Made by a program: the position numbers and the translations under genes. Below, piece by piece: positions 1 to 9,362 of a stretch of DNA of 64,000 bases. Position 1 is the stretch's first letter; each line of letters starts with the position of its first letter. Source of the DNA: Rothia sp. ZJ932 (lineage in GTDB: Bacteria > Actinomycetota > Actinomycetes > Actinomycetales > Micrococcaceae); contig NZ_CP070480.1 of assembly GCF_016924835.1 (NCBI RefSeq), positions 62,001-126,000 on the forward strand, given 5' to 3'. Below the pieces are notes generated by a model. That model had not been told where the DNA came from. It did not search any database and saw only the letters and a list, made by a program, of their open reading frames with translations.

Positions 1-1
1 G

Positions 2-3000
2 AATCAGTATATTCTCCATTCCACTGAGGATGAGTTGTCGATGTTTTCGGCAGCTGATATTGAGCAGATGGCGGTGGCGCACCGCAAGCTGGCGGGTAGG
101 CGTGAGCGCGGCCAGGCGGTAGTTGATGTTATTGATGTTGCTGGTGCTTCTACGGTGTTGCTGGCAACGGATGACATGAGCTTTTTGGTGAGCTCCGTGA
201 CGGCGCAAATTGCGGCGAAGTATGGGGGTATTGCTACCCTGATTCACCCGACCTTCATTGTTCAGCGTGATGATGCGGGTAATTTGGTTGATCTTAAGGG
301 CACGGGTTTGGCTCAGCCGGTGGCGTCCGGTGATACGGTCTCGCTGCCGAGTTTGAAGGTATCTGACGAGTCAGGACGCACGTTTGTTGAGTCGTGGATT
401 GCTGTTCGTCTTACTTCTTTGGTTGAGGGTGAAGACCGTGCCCGCCTGATTGCTGAGATTGCTGAGATTCTTGATGATGTGAAGGTCGCTGCTGCTGACC
501 GCGCGCAGATGGTGGAGCGCGTCCTTGCTATCGCTGATTCGATGGGGGAGCTGCAAGATATTACCCTGGGTGGTCCTGAACATTATTCGGGTTTTGTGAA
601 TTCTGAGGATGACCCGGCGTCTCGTGTTGCCCCGGTGCAGGAATTCTTGCGGTGGCTGACGCGCGGTAACTTCTTGTTACTGGGCGTGAAGGCGCGTGAT
701 CTTTCGGGTGATTCCTCTGCTGTGGTGTTGGAGGATCGCCCCGGTTCTGCTTTGGGTATTTTGCGGTATGACGCGGACGCCCCTGCTCGCCGTATTGAGC
801 TGACGGGTACGGCGCTGAATAACGTGAAGACCCCGCATCCGCTGTATATTACGAAAGCTAATTCGCGTTCAACGGTGCATCGTCATGATTACCTTGATTA
901 TATTGGCGTGCGCGATTTTGATTCTTCGGGCAAGGTTGTTGGCGAGTATGTGATTCTTGGTTTGTTCTCGATGCAGGCGTATGCGCTGCCGGCTGCTGAG
1001 ACTCCGCTGGTGCGTGAGCGTGTGGCGATTGTGCGTCGTCGCTTGGGCTTCCACCCCGGTTCGCATTCTGATAAGACTCTTTCGGGTATTATTGAGGATT
1101 TCCCGCGTTTGGAGCTTTTGCACTCGAACGTGGAGTCTTTGACGGAGATGTTCCGCGGCATCATGGGTCTTGAGGAGCGTCGCACTACCCGCTTGTTCCT
1201 GCGTCCTGATGCTTTTGGTCGTTTTGTGTCTGCTGTGGTGTTCTTGCCTCGCGACCGTTATAACACCGCGGTGCGTCAGCGTATCGAAGAGGTGTTCCGC
1301 AGCGAGTTTGACCTGCTCAATATTGATTTTGAGGTTCGCCTCTCGACCTCGTCGCTGGCGCGCTTGTATTTCCGTTTGCGTTTGACTGACCCCAATACGG
1401 TGCCGCAATTGGATGTTCAGGCAATCGAGAAGCGTCTACAGCAGACGGTTCGTTCGTGGGGTGAGGCTGCGGGTGCGGCGCTTGAAGAGGGCGGACGCGC
1501 TTTGGCGGCTGCGTGGGCTGAGGCTGTGCCGATGACCTACCGTGCTGACTATGAGGTTGCGGATGCGGTAGAGGACGTCGCAATTTTCGAGTCGCTGGAT
1601 GCTGATGCCGGGCGTCCTGCCGCTGTGCGTTTGGTGGAACATAACGGTGTGACTCGTTTGAAGACTTATCTTTCGAAGGCGCACACTCTAACCGAGTTGC
1701 TGCCGGTCATGCAGAATATGGGTCTGACGGTGCTGGATCAGAAGCCCTATGAGATTACTCCGGCTGATGGTCGTAACTTCTTGCTCTATGACTTTGGTGT
1801 GCAGCTGCCTGAGGGCGTTGAAGCGCAGGCAGTGCAGGATCTTTACGAGGACTCCCTGAATGCCTTTTTGAAGGGGCTGCGTGAGTCTGATTCACTGGAT
1901 CGCCTGTTGCTTGCCGAGCAGCTGTCGTGGCAGCAGGTAGCGATTTTGCGCGCCTACACTCACTACCTGATTCAGCTGGGACGCGGTTTCACTCCCCAGT
2001 TTATGGCTGATACTCTGCTTGCTTTCCCGCAGGTCACCGGTGTCTTGGTGCGTTACTTTGCGGTCAGCTTTGACCCCGATTTGGGTCTGTCTGAGCAGGA
2101 GCGAGAAGACGGACGCGCTGCCCTCTGGGCTGATTTTGAGGCAACGTTGGGTGAGGTGCCCACTCTTGATGCTGACCGTTTCTTGCGCTCCTTGGGTACG
2201 GTCATGGCAGCGACCTTGCGTACCAATGCGTATGTGGGCAGCTACTCACGGGCTATTAAGGTTGATCCTGAGGCGATTGATTTCGCACCTCTGCCCCGCC
2301 CCAAGTTCGAAATTTTCGTTTATTCCCCGCGCGTGGAGGGTGTGCATCTTCGTTTTGGTTCGGTAGCCCGCGGTGGCTTGCGCTGGTCTGACCGCCGAGA
2401 GGACTTCCGCACCGAGGTTCTGGGTCTGGTTAAAGCTCAGATGGTGAAGAACTCCGTCATTATTCCTACCGGCGCGAAGGGTGGTTTCTACCCCAAGCAG
2501 CTACCTAATCCTGCTGTCGATCGTGATGCTTGGATCACTGAGGGGCGAGAGTCCTACAAGATTTTCATCCGTTCATTACTGGATGTCACCGACAACCTAG
2601 AGGTTGCAGCTGACGGCACCGAAACCGTTGTACACAACCCGCGCGTCATTGCCCGCGATGGTGATGACTACTACCTGGTTGTTGCAGCCGACAAGGGCAC
2701 TGCGGCATTCTCTGATACAGCTAATTCCATTAGCGAGGAATACGGTTTCTGGCTGGGGGACGCCTTTGCTTCCGGCGGGTCGGTGGGCTATGACCACAAG
2801 GCGATGGGCATTACTGCCCGTGGTGCCTGGGAGTCGGTCAAGCGTCATTTCTCCGAGCTGGGAATTAACTGCCAAGAGGAAGAATTCACTGCAGTGGGAA
2901 TTGGTGATATGAGTGGTGATGTCTTCGGTAACGGCATGATGCGCTCACGCACCACCCGCCTGGTTGCCGCCTTTGACCACCGCGATATTTTCCTCGACCC

Positions 3001-4828
3001 CAACCCTGACGCGGCGACCTCCTTTGAGGAGCGCGTGCGTCTGTATGAGACCCCCCGTTCGTCCTGGCAAGACTACAATCGTGAGCTGATTTCGGCAGGT
3101 GGTGGCGTCTACTCGCGTGGCGCTAAGTCGATCGATATCACCCCCGAGGTGCGCGAGGCGTTGGGTATTTCCTCAAGCGTGGAAAAACTGGCTCCTGCAG
3201 AGCTAGTCTCAGCGATCCTGCGAGCGCCGGTTGATCTGGTCTACAACGGCGGAATTGGCACCTATGTGAAAGCTGCATCGGAAACCCATGCTGAGGTGGG
3301 CGATAAAGCCAACGATGCTCTGCGTATTAACGGCGGTGAAATTCGCGCCAAGATTGTCGGTGAGGGTGGTAACCTCGGTTTCACCCAGCTGGGTCGCATT
3401 GAAGCCTCTGAGGCTGGCGTGCTTATCAATACCGACGCCATCGATAATTCCGCGGGTGTGGAAACCTCTGACCGCGAGGTGAATATCAAGATTCTGGTGG
3501 ACCGCCTGGTGACCGCCGGTCGCCTCTCGGCTAACGAGCGCGCGTCCTTCATTGAATCCCACCGTGAAGATGTCGGTGCGCAGGTGCTGCAAACCAACGT
3601 CGAGCAGAACGTACTCTTGCAAGCTGAGCGTCACGGCGTGATTCCCGGTGTTGAAGCCTACATTCGTCTCATCGGTTATCTGGAGCAAGAAGCCGGTCTC
3701 AACCGTGAGGTGGAGTTCATTCCCGGTGACCAGAAGATCCGCGAGCGCTACGAAGCAACCGGTATTACCCTCACTGCCCCAGAGCTGTCGGTGCTGGCTG
3801 CTTACGTGAAGATTCACCTGACTCACCAGTTGCAGCAGACCAACTTTGCTGATGACCCCTGGTTGGGCGGCGTGCTACGTAGCTACTTCCCGCCCGCTCT
3901 GGTGGAGCGTTTCGGGGACGCACTTGAAACGCATCCGCTGCGCCGTGAGATTATCTGCACTCAGGTGGCAAACGAGATTGTGAATATTGGCGGCATTACG
4001 CACGTTTACCGCGTCATCGAAGAAACCGGTGCGCCGGTGGATGTAGTTGCCCGCGCCTTCATGGTTTCACGTGAAACATTCGGTCTTGCGGATGAGGCAG
4101 CCCTGCACCGCGCCCTGCCTGCCGACACTCCTCTAGAAGCCTGGCAGTCAGTAATTCGCGACTGGCAGCGTATTCTCGACCGCCTGGTGCGCTGGTTTAT
4201 TGCCGAGCGTTCTGTGGTGGTGGGGCACCCCATTGCAGATATGATTGAGCGCTTCTCGCACATCAAGACCCTGCGCGAGAACCTGCCCGACTATCTTTCC
4301 GAAGACACTCGTGCGCGCGTCCGCGCCAAACGTGAGCAGGCGCAAGAGTGGGGGCTGTCAGAAGAGCTTACTGTTTACTGGATCCGCGCCTTTGAGTCCT
4401 TTGCGCTGATGGATGTACTGCGTATTGCAGAAGCAAATGAGCTGGACGCCGACCAGGTAGCCCACCTCTACTTCTCAGTTTACGACCGCTTCTACATCAA
4501 TGACATGCTCACCTTCGTCTCGCATCTGCCGCGTACCGACCGCTGGGAGACCCTGGCTCGCTCGGCGCTGCGTGATGACCTTTACGAGATCGCTGCCGCC
4601 GTGGCGTTGAAGGTGGCACGTGAGCAAGGTCTGGACGCGTCCATGGACACCCCCCAAGAAACAGCCGAGTTGTTGCGCGATTGGGTTCGCATCAACCCCG
4701 TCCGTACCGGACGTGTGGACGATATGTTTGATGAGCTGCGTGGCGGTGCTATTGCTGAGGGTGAGCGCCCCCGTCTGGCAGTGCTCTCAGTGATGATTCG
4801 TACCCTGCGCGCGATGGTTACCAGCTAG
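2..4828 (+). CDS. NAD-specific glutamate dehydrogenase, large (GDH-180) type, 5' partial
   Basis: Oxidative deamination of glutamate to 2-oxoglutarate and ammonia with NAD+, in the cytoplasm. The reading frame is open to the window edge. The first possible start is TTG at 35, giving 1597 residues, but the upstream codons also look coding and the family is usually a little longer, so I treat the start as lying outside. The order is a long N-terminal regulatory region (about residues 1-650), then the catalytic core. The core has GGLRWSDRREDFRTEVLGL around residue 790, the lysine-containing stretch GAKGGFYPKQLP, and a Rossmann part with IVGEGGNLGFTQLGRIE. A helical C-terminal domain follows. A parS-like site lies inside the gene at 4063. 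Family assignment is firm; regulation is not visible. Confidence 0.95.
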   Translation, partial: NQYILHSTEDELSMFSAADIEQMAVAHRKLAGRRERGQAVVDVIDVAGASTVLLATDDMSFLVSSVTAQIAAKYGGIATLIHPTFIVQRDDAGNLVDLKGTGLAQPVASGDTVSLPSLKVSDESGRTFVESWIAVRLTSLVEGEDRARLIAEIAEILDDVKVAAADRAQMVERVLAIADSMGELQDITLGGPEHYSGFVNSEDDPASRVAPVQEFLRWLTRGNFLLLGVKARDLSGDSSAVVLEDRPGSALGILRYDADAPARRIELTGTALNNVKTPHPLYITKANSRSTVHRHDYLDYIGVRDFDSSGKVVGEYVILGLFSMQAYALPAAETPLVRERVAIVRRRLGFHPGSHSDKTLSGIIEDFPRLELLHSNVESLTEMFRGIMGLEERRTTRLFLRPDAFGRFVSAVVFLPRDRYNTAVRQRIEEVFRSEFDLLNIDFEVRLSTSSLARLYFRLRLTDPNTVPQLDVQAIEKRLQQTVRSWGEAAGAALEEGGRALAAAWAEAVPMTYRADYEVADAVEDVAIFESLDADAGRPAAVRLVEHNGVTRLKTYLSKAHTLTELLPVMQNMGLTVLDQKPYEITPADGRNFLLYDFGVQLPEGVEAQAVQDLYEDSLNAFLKGLRESDSLDRLLLAEQLSWQQVAILRAYTHYLIQLGRGFTPQFMADTLLAFPQVTGVLVRYFAVSFDPDLGLSEQEREDGRAALWADFEATLGEVPTLDADRFLRSLGTVMAATLRTNAYVGSYSRAIKVDPEAIDFAPLPRPKFEIFVYSPRVEGVHLRFGSVARGGLRWSDRREDFRTEVLGLVKAQMVKNSVIIPTGAKGGFYPKQLPNPAVDRDAWITEGRESYKIFIRSLLDVTDNLEVAADGTETVVHNPRVIARDGDDYYLVVAADKGTAAFSDTANSISEEYGFWLGDAFASGGSVGYDHKAMGITARGAWESVKRHFSELGINCQEEEFTAVGIGDMSGDVFGNGMMRSRTTRLVAAFDHRDIFLDPNPDAATSFEERVRLYETPRSSWQDYNRELISAGGGVYSRGAKSIDITPEVREALGISSSVEKLAPAELVSAILRAPVDLVYNGGIGTYVKAASETHAEVGDKANDALRINGGEIRAKIVGEGGNLGFTQLGRIEASEAGVLINTDAIDNSAGVETSDREVNIKILVDRLVTAGRLSANERASFIESHREDVGAQVLQTNVEQNVLLQAERHGVIPGVEAYIRLIGYLEQEAGLNREVEFIPGDQKIRERYEATGITLTAPELSVLAAYVKIHLTHQLQQTNFADDPWLGGVLRSYFPPALVERFGDALETHPLRREIICTQVANEIVNIGGITHVYRVIEETGAPVDVVARAFMVSRETFGLADEAALHRALPADTPLEAWQSVIRDWQRILDRLVRWFIAERSVVVGHPIADMIERFSHIKTLRENLPDYLSEDTRARVRAKREQAQEWGLSEELTVYWIRAFESFALMDVLRIAEANELDADQVAHLYFSVYDRFYINDMLTFVSHLPRTDRWETLARSALRDDLYEIAAAVALKVAREQGLDASMDTPQETAELLRDWVRINPVRTGRVDDMFDELRGGAIAEGERPRLAVLSVMIRTLRAMVTS
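4063..4078. promoter_or_regulatory. parS-like ParB binding site, 15 of 16 matches
   Basis: GGTTTCACGTGAAACA differs from the consensus parS palindrome TGTTTCACGTGAAACA only at its first base. It lies inside the glutamate dehydrogenase gene, which is normal for parS sites. A second, perfect copy lies about 6.5 kb away at 10524. Confidence 0.75.
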
Positions 4829-4839
4829 TCAGCGGTTCG

Positions 4840-4907
4840 CCGAGATCCTGATTTATCGCCCAAATCCTGATTTAAAACAGGATCTCGGCAACAAATCAGG
4901 ATCTCGG
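4840..4907. repeat. Palindromic intergenic repeat, family A (copy 1)
   Basis: CCGAGATCCTGATTT at 4840 is followed by two inverted copies, ACAGGATCTCGG (ending 4887) and AAATCAGGATCTCGG (4893-4907), with AAATCCTGATTT between them. It sits after the glutamate dehydrogenase stop. The same motif recurs at 14954. It could act as a terminator or as a REP-like element. Confidence 0.7.
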
Positions 4908-4976
4908 TGGTTGGGGTGGCATCAACTAGACTGGGAAAGAGAAAACTTCTACCCACTTTTATAAAAGGAGCTGCCC

Positions 4977-5444
4977 ATGATTGGTGCTCACGTTGAACAC
5001 AAGGACGAGTTTGTGCTGGCTGGTTTTCGCGAGCTGGTGAGCCAGGGCGCTGATGCGGGCATGGGTGCCCTGTGGCAGAAGCTAACCAAGCACGCTGAAG
5101 AGCGCGGCGTAACCATGGAGGGTGTGCGCCTTTTCGGTGTCATTCTGGGTATGAACCAGAAGAATCAGTTCGATTACATGGCTGGTATTTTGGTTGAAGA
5201 TAAGGACGTCGCGGCGAAGCTCGGTTTGAACGCGATTGTTGTTCCTGCCGGTGAGTTCGCGGTGACGAATGTTGAGGGTTCCATTCCGATGAGCATCATG
5301 GCAGGCGTGGATTTGCTGATGGGAAAGTACCTGCCGACCTCCGGTTTCACCCCCAACGGCCCGGTTTTTGAAGCCTACGGTCCCGGCGACCCCACCGCCG
5401 ATGACTACCAGATGCAGGTGTGGGTGCCGGTTAAAGCCGCCTAG
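4977..5444 (+). CDS. GyrI-like / AraC effector-binding domain protein
   Basis: A 155-residue single-domain protein resembling the GyrI-like small-molecule binding fold: an N-terminal strand (FVLAGFRELVSQG), a central VPAGEFAVTNVEGS, and a C-terminal EAYGPGD...QVWVPVK. Stand-alone members bind small hydrophobic molecules and have no DNA-binding part. The ATG follows AAAGGAGCTGCCC, an excellent ribosome binding site. It is monocistronic, between a palindrome repeat and a gene-poor stretch. The ligand cannot be told from sequence. Confidence 0.75.
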   Translation: MIGAHVEHKDEFVLAGFRELVSQGADAGMGALWQKLTKHAEERGVTMEGVRLFGVILGMNQKNQFDYMAGILVEDKDVAAKLGLNAIVVPAGEFAVTNVEGSIPMSIMAGVDLLMGKYLPTSGFTPNGPVFEAYGPGDPTADDYQMQVWVPVKAA

Positions 5445-5696
5445 CGCTCGAACCAGAAAAGATTATGTGAACGTGTACTCTGTGCGCACGAGGTGCCTAT
5501 TGCGATGGTGTACCCCGTGCGGGCAGGGCACATTTCGCGTGTAAGGCATCTCTATTCTTCGATGAACTTCCCGGCTCTGCGGGAGCTACCTTTTGAACTG
5601 CATCCGCGTTCGCGTTCCCTGCACAAAAAAGGGGGAAGTGCGGGTGGGTGCCGGGGGTGCAGCGTCCGGTTATTCTTCTTTGGGTACGTAGGCATT

Positions 5697-5990
5697 CTGA
5701 TTTTCCGGCTAAAGTTCCAGGCGGTGAATCTGCGGGTGCGAGCTTGTACTCTGCTCATAATTTCGTTACCTGGTTCGCTACACGCGGGGTAACCGTAGCG
5801 CTCAAGAGTTGCCTCAGATGGTGGCGAAATCGGCACTCTTGAGATGCGCGGTAATATCGAACCCGCGGTCAAGATGTCGTTTCATACCACGTCAATGGTG
5901 GCGTCGTGAAAAAGGCGTTGCTCAGCGGTGAAGGTCGCGCAGACCAGCGCATCCTGGTCGAAAATGGTGGGCAGTCAGAACTGAACTAGC
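5697..5990 (+). pseudogene. Decayed coding remnant, possibly AIM24/TIGR00266 family
   Basis: No intact frame exists, but peptide fragments in shifting + frames look coding: PAKVPGGESAGASLYSAHNF near 5700, EMRGNIEPAVKMSFHTT near 5841, and VKKALLSGEGRADQRILVE near 5906. The order GN(V/I)E then KKA--GEG resembles AIM24-type proteins. At least two frame changes and stops separate the pieces. Family naming is tentative. The flanks 5445-5690 and 5990-6038 show nothing recognisable. Confidence 0.3.
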
Positions 5991-6038
5991 CTACACAAAG
6001 CCTTATCGCTTCAGGGCACGGGGCGTGAACATAGAGAA

Positions 6039-6087
6039 TGGGCAATTGCTGTTCGCTGGTAGACACCAGATGAACAACAATTGCCCA
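6039..6087. repeat. Palindromic intergenic repeat, family B (copy 1)
   Basis: TGGGCAATTGCTGTTC on the left arm pairs with GAACAACAATTGCCCA on the right, with CTGGT/ACCAG closer to the loop. It lies just beyond the stop of the minus-strand ArsD-like gene, so it is probably that gene's terminator. Related copies occur at 59691 and 63704. Confidence 0.65.
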
Positions 6088-6115
6088 CTTTCAGAGAAGT
6101 TCAGAACGGTTGGGG

Positions 6116-6754
6116 TTACGAGCCGCAGCCACAACCGCCGCAACCACAGCCACCGGTGTTCTGCGCGGCAGGCTGCATCATCGCCTGGGTGATAGATAAG
6201 GACGCGCCGCCCCCCTTCACCGCCACCGAACCCTGGGTGGGAATACCGTCGCCGAAGTCGCCACCCATCAGGTTCACGCGGTTACCGATCTCCGGGCCGC
6301 CCACGGGGTTCTCAGCAATACCCGCCAGCGTTGCCGCGAAACCAGCAGGATCAAGGGCAGGAGCTGTAGCGGGGTCATCTGCGCCACCGGTGCCACAGGC
6401 AGCTGCCGCCGCAGAAACCTTCTTCTGCTTCACCTCGTTGCTACGCGAGAAACGGCGCATCTGTTCAACGGTGGGGTACATGTACGACACCTTCACCAGA
6501 CCGTCTGCCAACATCACCGGCAAAACATTACGCCCCGAAACCTCAATCAAATCGGCAACCGGCACACAATCCTCAAAAGCTGAAGGGTACGAATCCGTAG
6601 AGTAAACCGCAATATTTGCACCCTCATCAAGAAGCGCCTGCGCCTGCTCCAAAAACTCGGTGCGCTGGGCATCGCCCGCGTCCTCAGGGTTCTCACCCTC
6701 ACCCCAGATAAAAATTTCTAGCTCACTGGTGCCCAACTCATCTTTACGTGCCAT
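6116..6754 (-). CDS. ArsD-like thioredoxin-fold protein with cysteine-rich tail
   Basis: About 212 residues from the ATG at 6754, which follows AGAAAGGTAG; a longer frame to 6829 has no good ribosome site. Residues about 10-100 resemble ArsD: a beta strand (LEIFIWGE), then SYPSAFEDCVPVADLIEVSG, NVLPVMLADG and YPTVEQMRRF. The N-terminal CC pair that ArsD uses to bind arsenite is missing. The C-terminus instead ends in NTGGCGCGGCGCGS with four cysteines, plus CGTGG in a low-complexity linker. No arsenite pump or ATPase is nearby. It follows the SUKH gene on the same strand (85-base gap), probably co-transcribed. Metal or metalloid binding is inference. Confidence 0.6.
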   Translation of the reverse strand: MARKDELGTSELEIFIWGEGENPEDAGDAQRTEFLEQAQALLDEGANIAVYSTDSYPSAFEDCVPVADLIEVSGRNVLPVMLADGLVKVSYMYPTVEQMRRFSRSNEVKQKKVSAAAAACGTGGADDPATAPALDPAGFAATLAGIAENPVGGPEIGNRVNLMGGDFGDGIPTQGSVAVKGGGASLSITQAMMQPAAQNTGGCGCGGCGCGS

Positions 6755-6839
6755 CACACTACCTTTCTGCACTGAAACCTTACGCCACCTGTAACGGAAA
6801 AGGCCGAGGAAAAACTTCCCGACCCTCACCCCTCACCTA

Positions 6840-9071
6840 CTACCCAAACCAGCGCTTGAGGGCACTACGGAAACCGCCCTCGTCGCTGCCGCGCTCGCCG
6901 CGGTGCTGGTCAACAAAACCTGACCTGGTCTCTTCAGACTCCTGACGCTGGGCAACTTCATCGAGCTTAAAATCAGCGACCGACTTGCCGCGTTCATCCT
7001 CCATGACCTCTTGCTCTTCAATGATGATTTCACCCTTGGATTCTGATGCTGGTGGGGTTGATTCATCACGCAGCATCGCCAAAGCCTCAACTTGGCTGCG
7101 GTACTCTTCGCGCGGCGCAGTCGTCTCGGCGCGTTCTGCTGCCTCATCGTAAACGCCGCTAATCTGCTCTAGGTAGGCGCGCGCCTCGCGGGTAGCGTCA
7201 TCCTCAGAAACAGCTGGGGTAGCACCACCGACTGAACCCGGTTCGGTGCTGATAAAGAAAGAACTCGCTGACTCAAAATCACCCTTAGACGGTGCCAGGG
7301 TGTGCGGCATCTCAGCCTCCACCAAGAAGCGCGAATCGGTCTCAATCTCAGCGGGAGTCTTCCACTCCTCGGTGCCCTCAGCCACATCAATGCGGGGAGT
7401 ATCATCGTCGGCAATCAGCGGGGTGGGCTGGGTAGCGGGGGAGAGCTCGGAGGTCTGAATAACGATGTCCTCGCCCTGCTCCTTGCTGCTCTCTGTGGGT
7501 TCAGCCGATTCAGCTGACTCAGCGGTCAGTGCCTCAGGCTCCCTCTGCGTCGAGCTTTCAACCGGCTCAGCTGACTCAGCCGGGGCAACAGATGCAGGTT
7601 CAGCAACTGCGTCCTCACTTGCTGCGCCCTTCCCCTCAGCGGGAACACCTTTAGGCGTTGCCGCGCTCGCTTCGGTCTCCCACTCATTGACGCTTAGTGG
7701 CTTGGTGCCGAACTGAGTGAGGACGCGATTGACCACCTCGCCCTGCTCAGCGGTGAGTGCATTAGCGGTGGTGAACTGCGCTATATTCAGGTGCTTAGGC
7801 AGATTGTCATCCTCGACCAATACCGTCCACACGCCAAGAGGTGCGGTCAGGCTGGTAATGCTCAAATTCTTCGCTGCCGAAGTGTTCGCCAGTTGATAGT
7901 CATGATGCTGGGTGAAGCGCAGCTCTTTCAGATGCGTCAGCGGAGTGAGCTGTTCAAGATCGAACGGTGTTGAAAGCTGCTGAATCTCAATGACCGTGCT
8001 CTCTTTCAGGTGCTGGGCGCTCGGCGTCACACCGTCTGCGAAAACAGCAACATTGCCGTACTGAGCATCAACATCTGAAACGTCTCCTGCACCCTGCCAG
8101 CTCGCAGCGCGCGCCTGGGCAGAAACCAGCTCACCGTTAATGAACTCGGTCAGCGAACGGGCAACCAGGCGCGGAGGAGTCAGCTCACCGTGGGTGAACT
8201 CCACTACCTGACCGGCGCGTCCTGCCGGGCCCGGTGCAATATCAAGAGCAAACTGATTACCGGCGTCATTGCGGGCAAAAACAATCCACTCACGGGCAGT
8301 AAACAGCGGGCGAACAGCGTCCGTCTCGGCAGGTGCGGGCATCGGAGGAATCTCAGATCTACCGGCGCGCAGAGCATCATCAACCACGTTGTCGCTCTCA
8401 CCGGTACCCGCCTGCAAATCAGCGGCAAACACAGGTTTACCCTCAACTTCAGCGACCTCACCCTCACGCACCAGCGCGTAATAAAAGCGTAGCTCCGGAG
8501 GGAACTCAAGACCACGGCGCTGCTGCTCAGCGTCCAACTCAACCATCGAATAACCGGTGCCGTGCCCACGCTGTAAGAGGAGCTTACGCATCAACAAAGC
8601 ATCATTGCGTACTGCCGAATCCTCAGCGACAGCATTCGCGTCCTCATCCTCACGGCCAATAGGGGTGGGAGGATGCAAACGCCCCGCCTCAACGGTCTTT
8701 GCCTTAAAATCAGCGGCAATAACCGGGGCATGACCCTGCACAAAGGCAGAAGAATCAACCTCAGTGACCCTCACCGGTGCACCAGCCTCAGACACCACTT
8801 TCACGTAGTAAGACTCCGGCAGATAACCCTCACCCAACAGTTGCGCCAAGGTCTTTTCAAGCATCGCCGCAAAAGCCTTCAGGGACGGTGCCAAGGTAGA
8901 AGTTCGCACCCCATCGCTACCGTAGAAAAAGGGGCCATTCAGTACCCCGTCGTCCACAGAAAAAACAAACTCAATACGCTCATGCGTTGCAGATGCGTGC
9001 CACTGCGACAGTGCAGCAATGGTCTCAAGGCGCGAAGACAAGGGGAGAGTAGTGCTCATGTTCTCCATCAT
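6840..9071 (-). CDS. SMI1/KNR4 (SUKH) domain protein with long acidic tail
   Basis: 743 residues, cytoplasmic, no signal peptide. Residues about 1-100 form an unassigned alpha/beta domain. About 150-315 look like a SUKH/SMI1-KNR4 domain, with RFYYALVREGE, then WIVFARNDAGNQFALDIAPG and GRAGQVVEFTHGE. About 340-450 resemble leucine-rich segments (LEQLTPLTHLKELRFTQHH). Roughly 470-740 is low-complexity, rich in Ala, Glu, Ser and Pro, with repeats such as ESAEPTESS, ending in LKRWFG. SUKH domains are common in immunity proteins of toxin systems, but no toxin is nearby. Start is uncertain: ATG at 9071 or at 9059 (GGAGAAC just upstream). Confidence 0.65.
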   Translation of the reverse strand: MMENMSTTLPLSSRLETIAALSQWHASATHERIEFVFSVDDGVLNGPFFYGSDGVRTSTLAPSLKAFAAMLEKTLAQLLGEGYLPESYYVKVVSEAGAPVRVTEVDSSAFVQGHAPVIAADFKAKTVEAGRLHPPTPIGREDEDANAVAEDSAVRNDALLMRKLLLQRGHGTGYSMVELDAEQQRRGLEFPPELRFYYALVREGEVAEVEGKPVFAADLQAGTGESDNVVDDALRAGRSEIPPMPAPAETDAVRPLFTAREWIVFARNDAGNQFALDIAPGPAGRAGQVVEFTHGELTPPRLVARSLTEFINGELVSAQARAASWQGAGDVSDVDAQYGNVAVFADGVTPSAQHLKESTVIEIQQLSTPFDLEQLTPLTHLKELRFTQHHDYQLANTSAAKNLSITSLTAPLGVWTVLVEDDNLPKHLNIAQFTTANALTAEQGEVVNRVLTQFGTKPLSVNEWETEASAATPKGVPAEGKGAASEDAVAEPASVAPAESAEPVESSTQREPEALTAESAESAEPTESSKEQGEDIVIQTSELSPATQPTPLIADDDTPRIDVAEGTEEWKTPAEIETDSRFLVEAEMPHTLAPSKGDFESASSFFISTEPGSVGGATPAVSEDDATREARAYLEQISGVYDEAAERAETTAPREEYRSQVEALAMLRDESTPPASESKGEIIIEEQEVMEDERGKSVADFKLDEVAQRQESEETRSGFVDQHRGERGSDEGGFRSALKRWFG

Positions 9072-9362
9072 ACAAGCCGTGCCTTACAAAGTGCCCGCCA
9101 CCGTCCCAGCTTCTACACGCGGGTGGGCAGTTTGCTGTAACAGGGCTGCGTGCCCGCATCGACAGCAAACACACGCTGATTTTCCCCTCTTGGGCGGACG
9201 CCTGCGCCAGGGTATTGCGCCGCAGTCTCGCACAACTTAAAAACTTTTTAAAAAGTTTTTTAAAACCGCGTCATAAAATCCGTCATCACCCCTCTTTAAG
9301 GGTGACGGCGTGAAAACCGCCCCTTGCTAGACAGTGTGTTCAGTGATTAGGGAATATGCGTG
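9072..9362. other. Non-coding stretch with T/A palindrome and half-repeat
   Basis: I see no gene. It contains an AT-rich palindrome (ACTTTTTAAAAAGT at 9243), then CGTCATAAAATCCG near 9270, which matches one arm of the perfect palindrome at 55208. A hairpin follows, CCGTCATCACCC with GGGTGACGG near 9282-9308. These may mark the 5' border of the structured RNA candidate that follows. Confidence 0.5.

Noticed and set aside
3209-3826. 205-residue minus-strand frame
   Set aside because: Shadow of the glutamate dehydrogenase gene; codon pattern follows the + strand.
5493-5792. 99-residue + frame after the GyrI-like gene
   Set aside because: Composition is unlike a protein and it overlaps better-looking remnant fragments in other frames.
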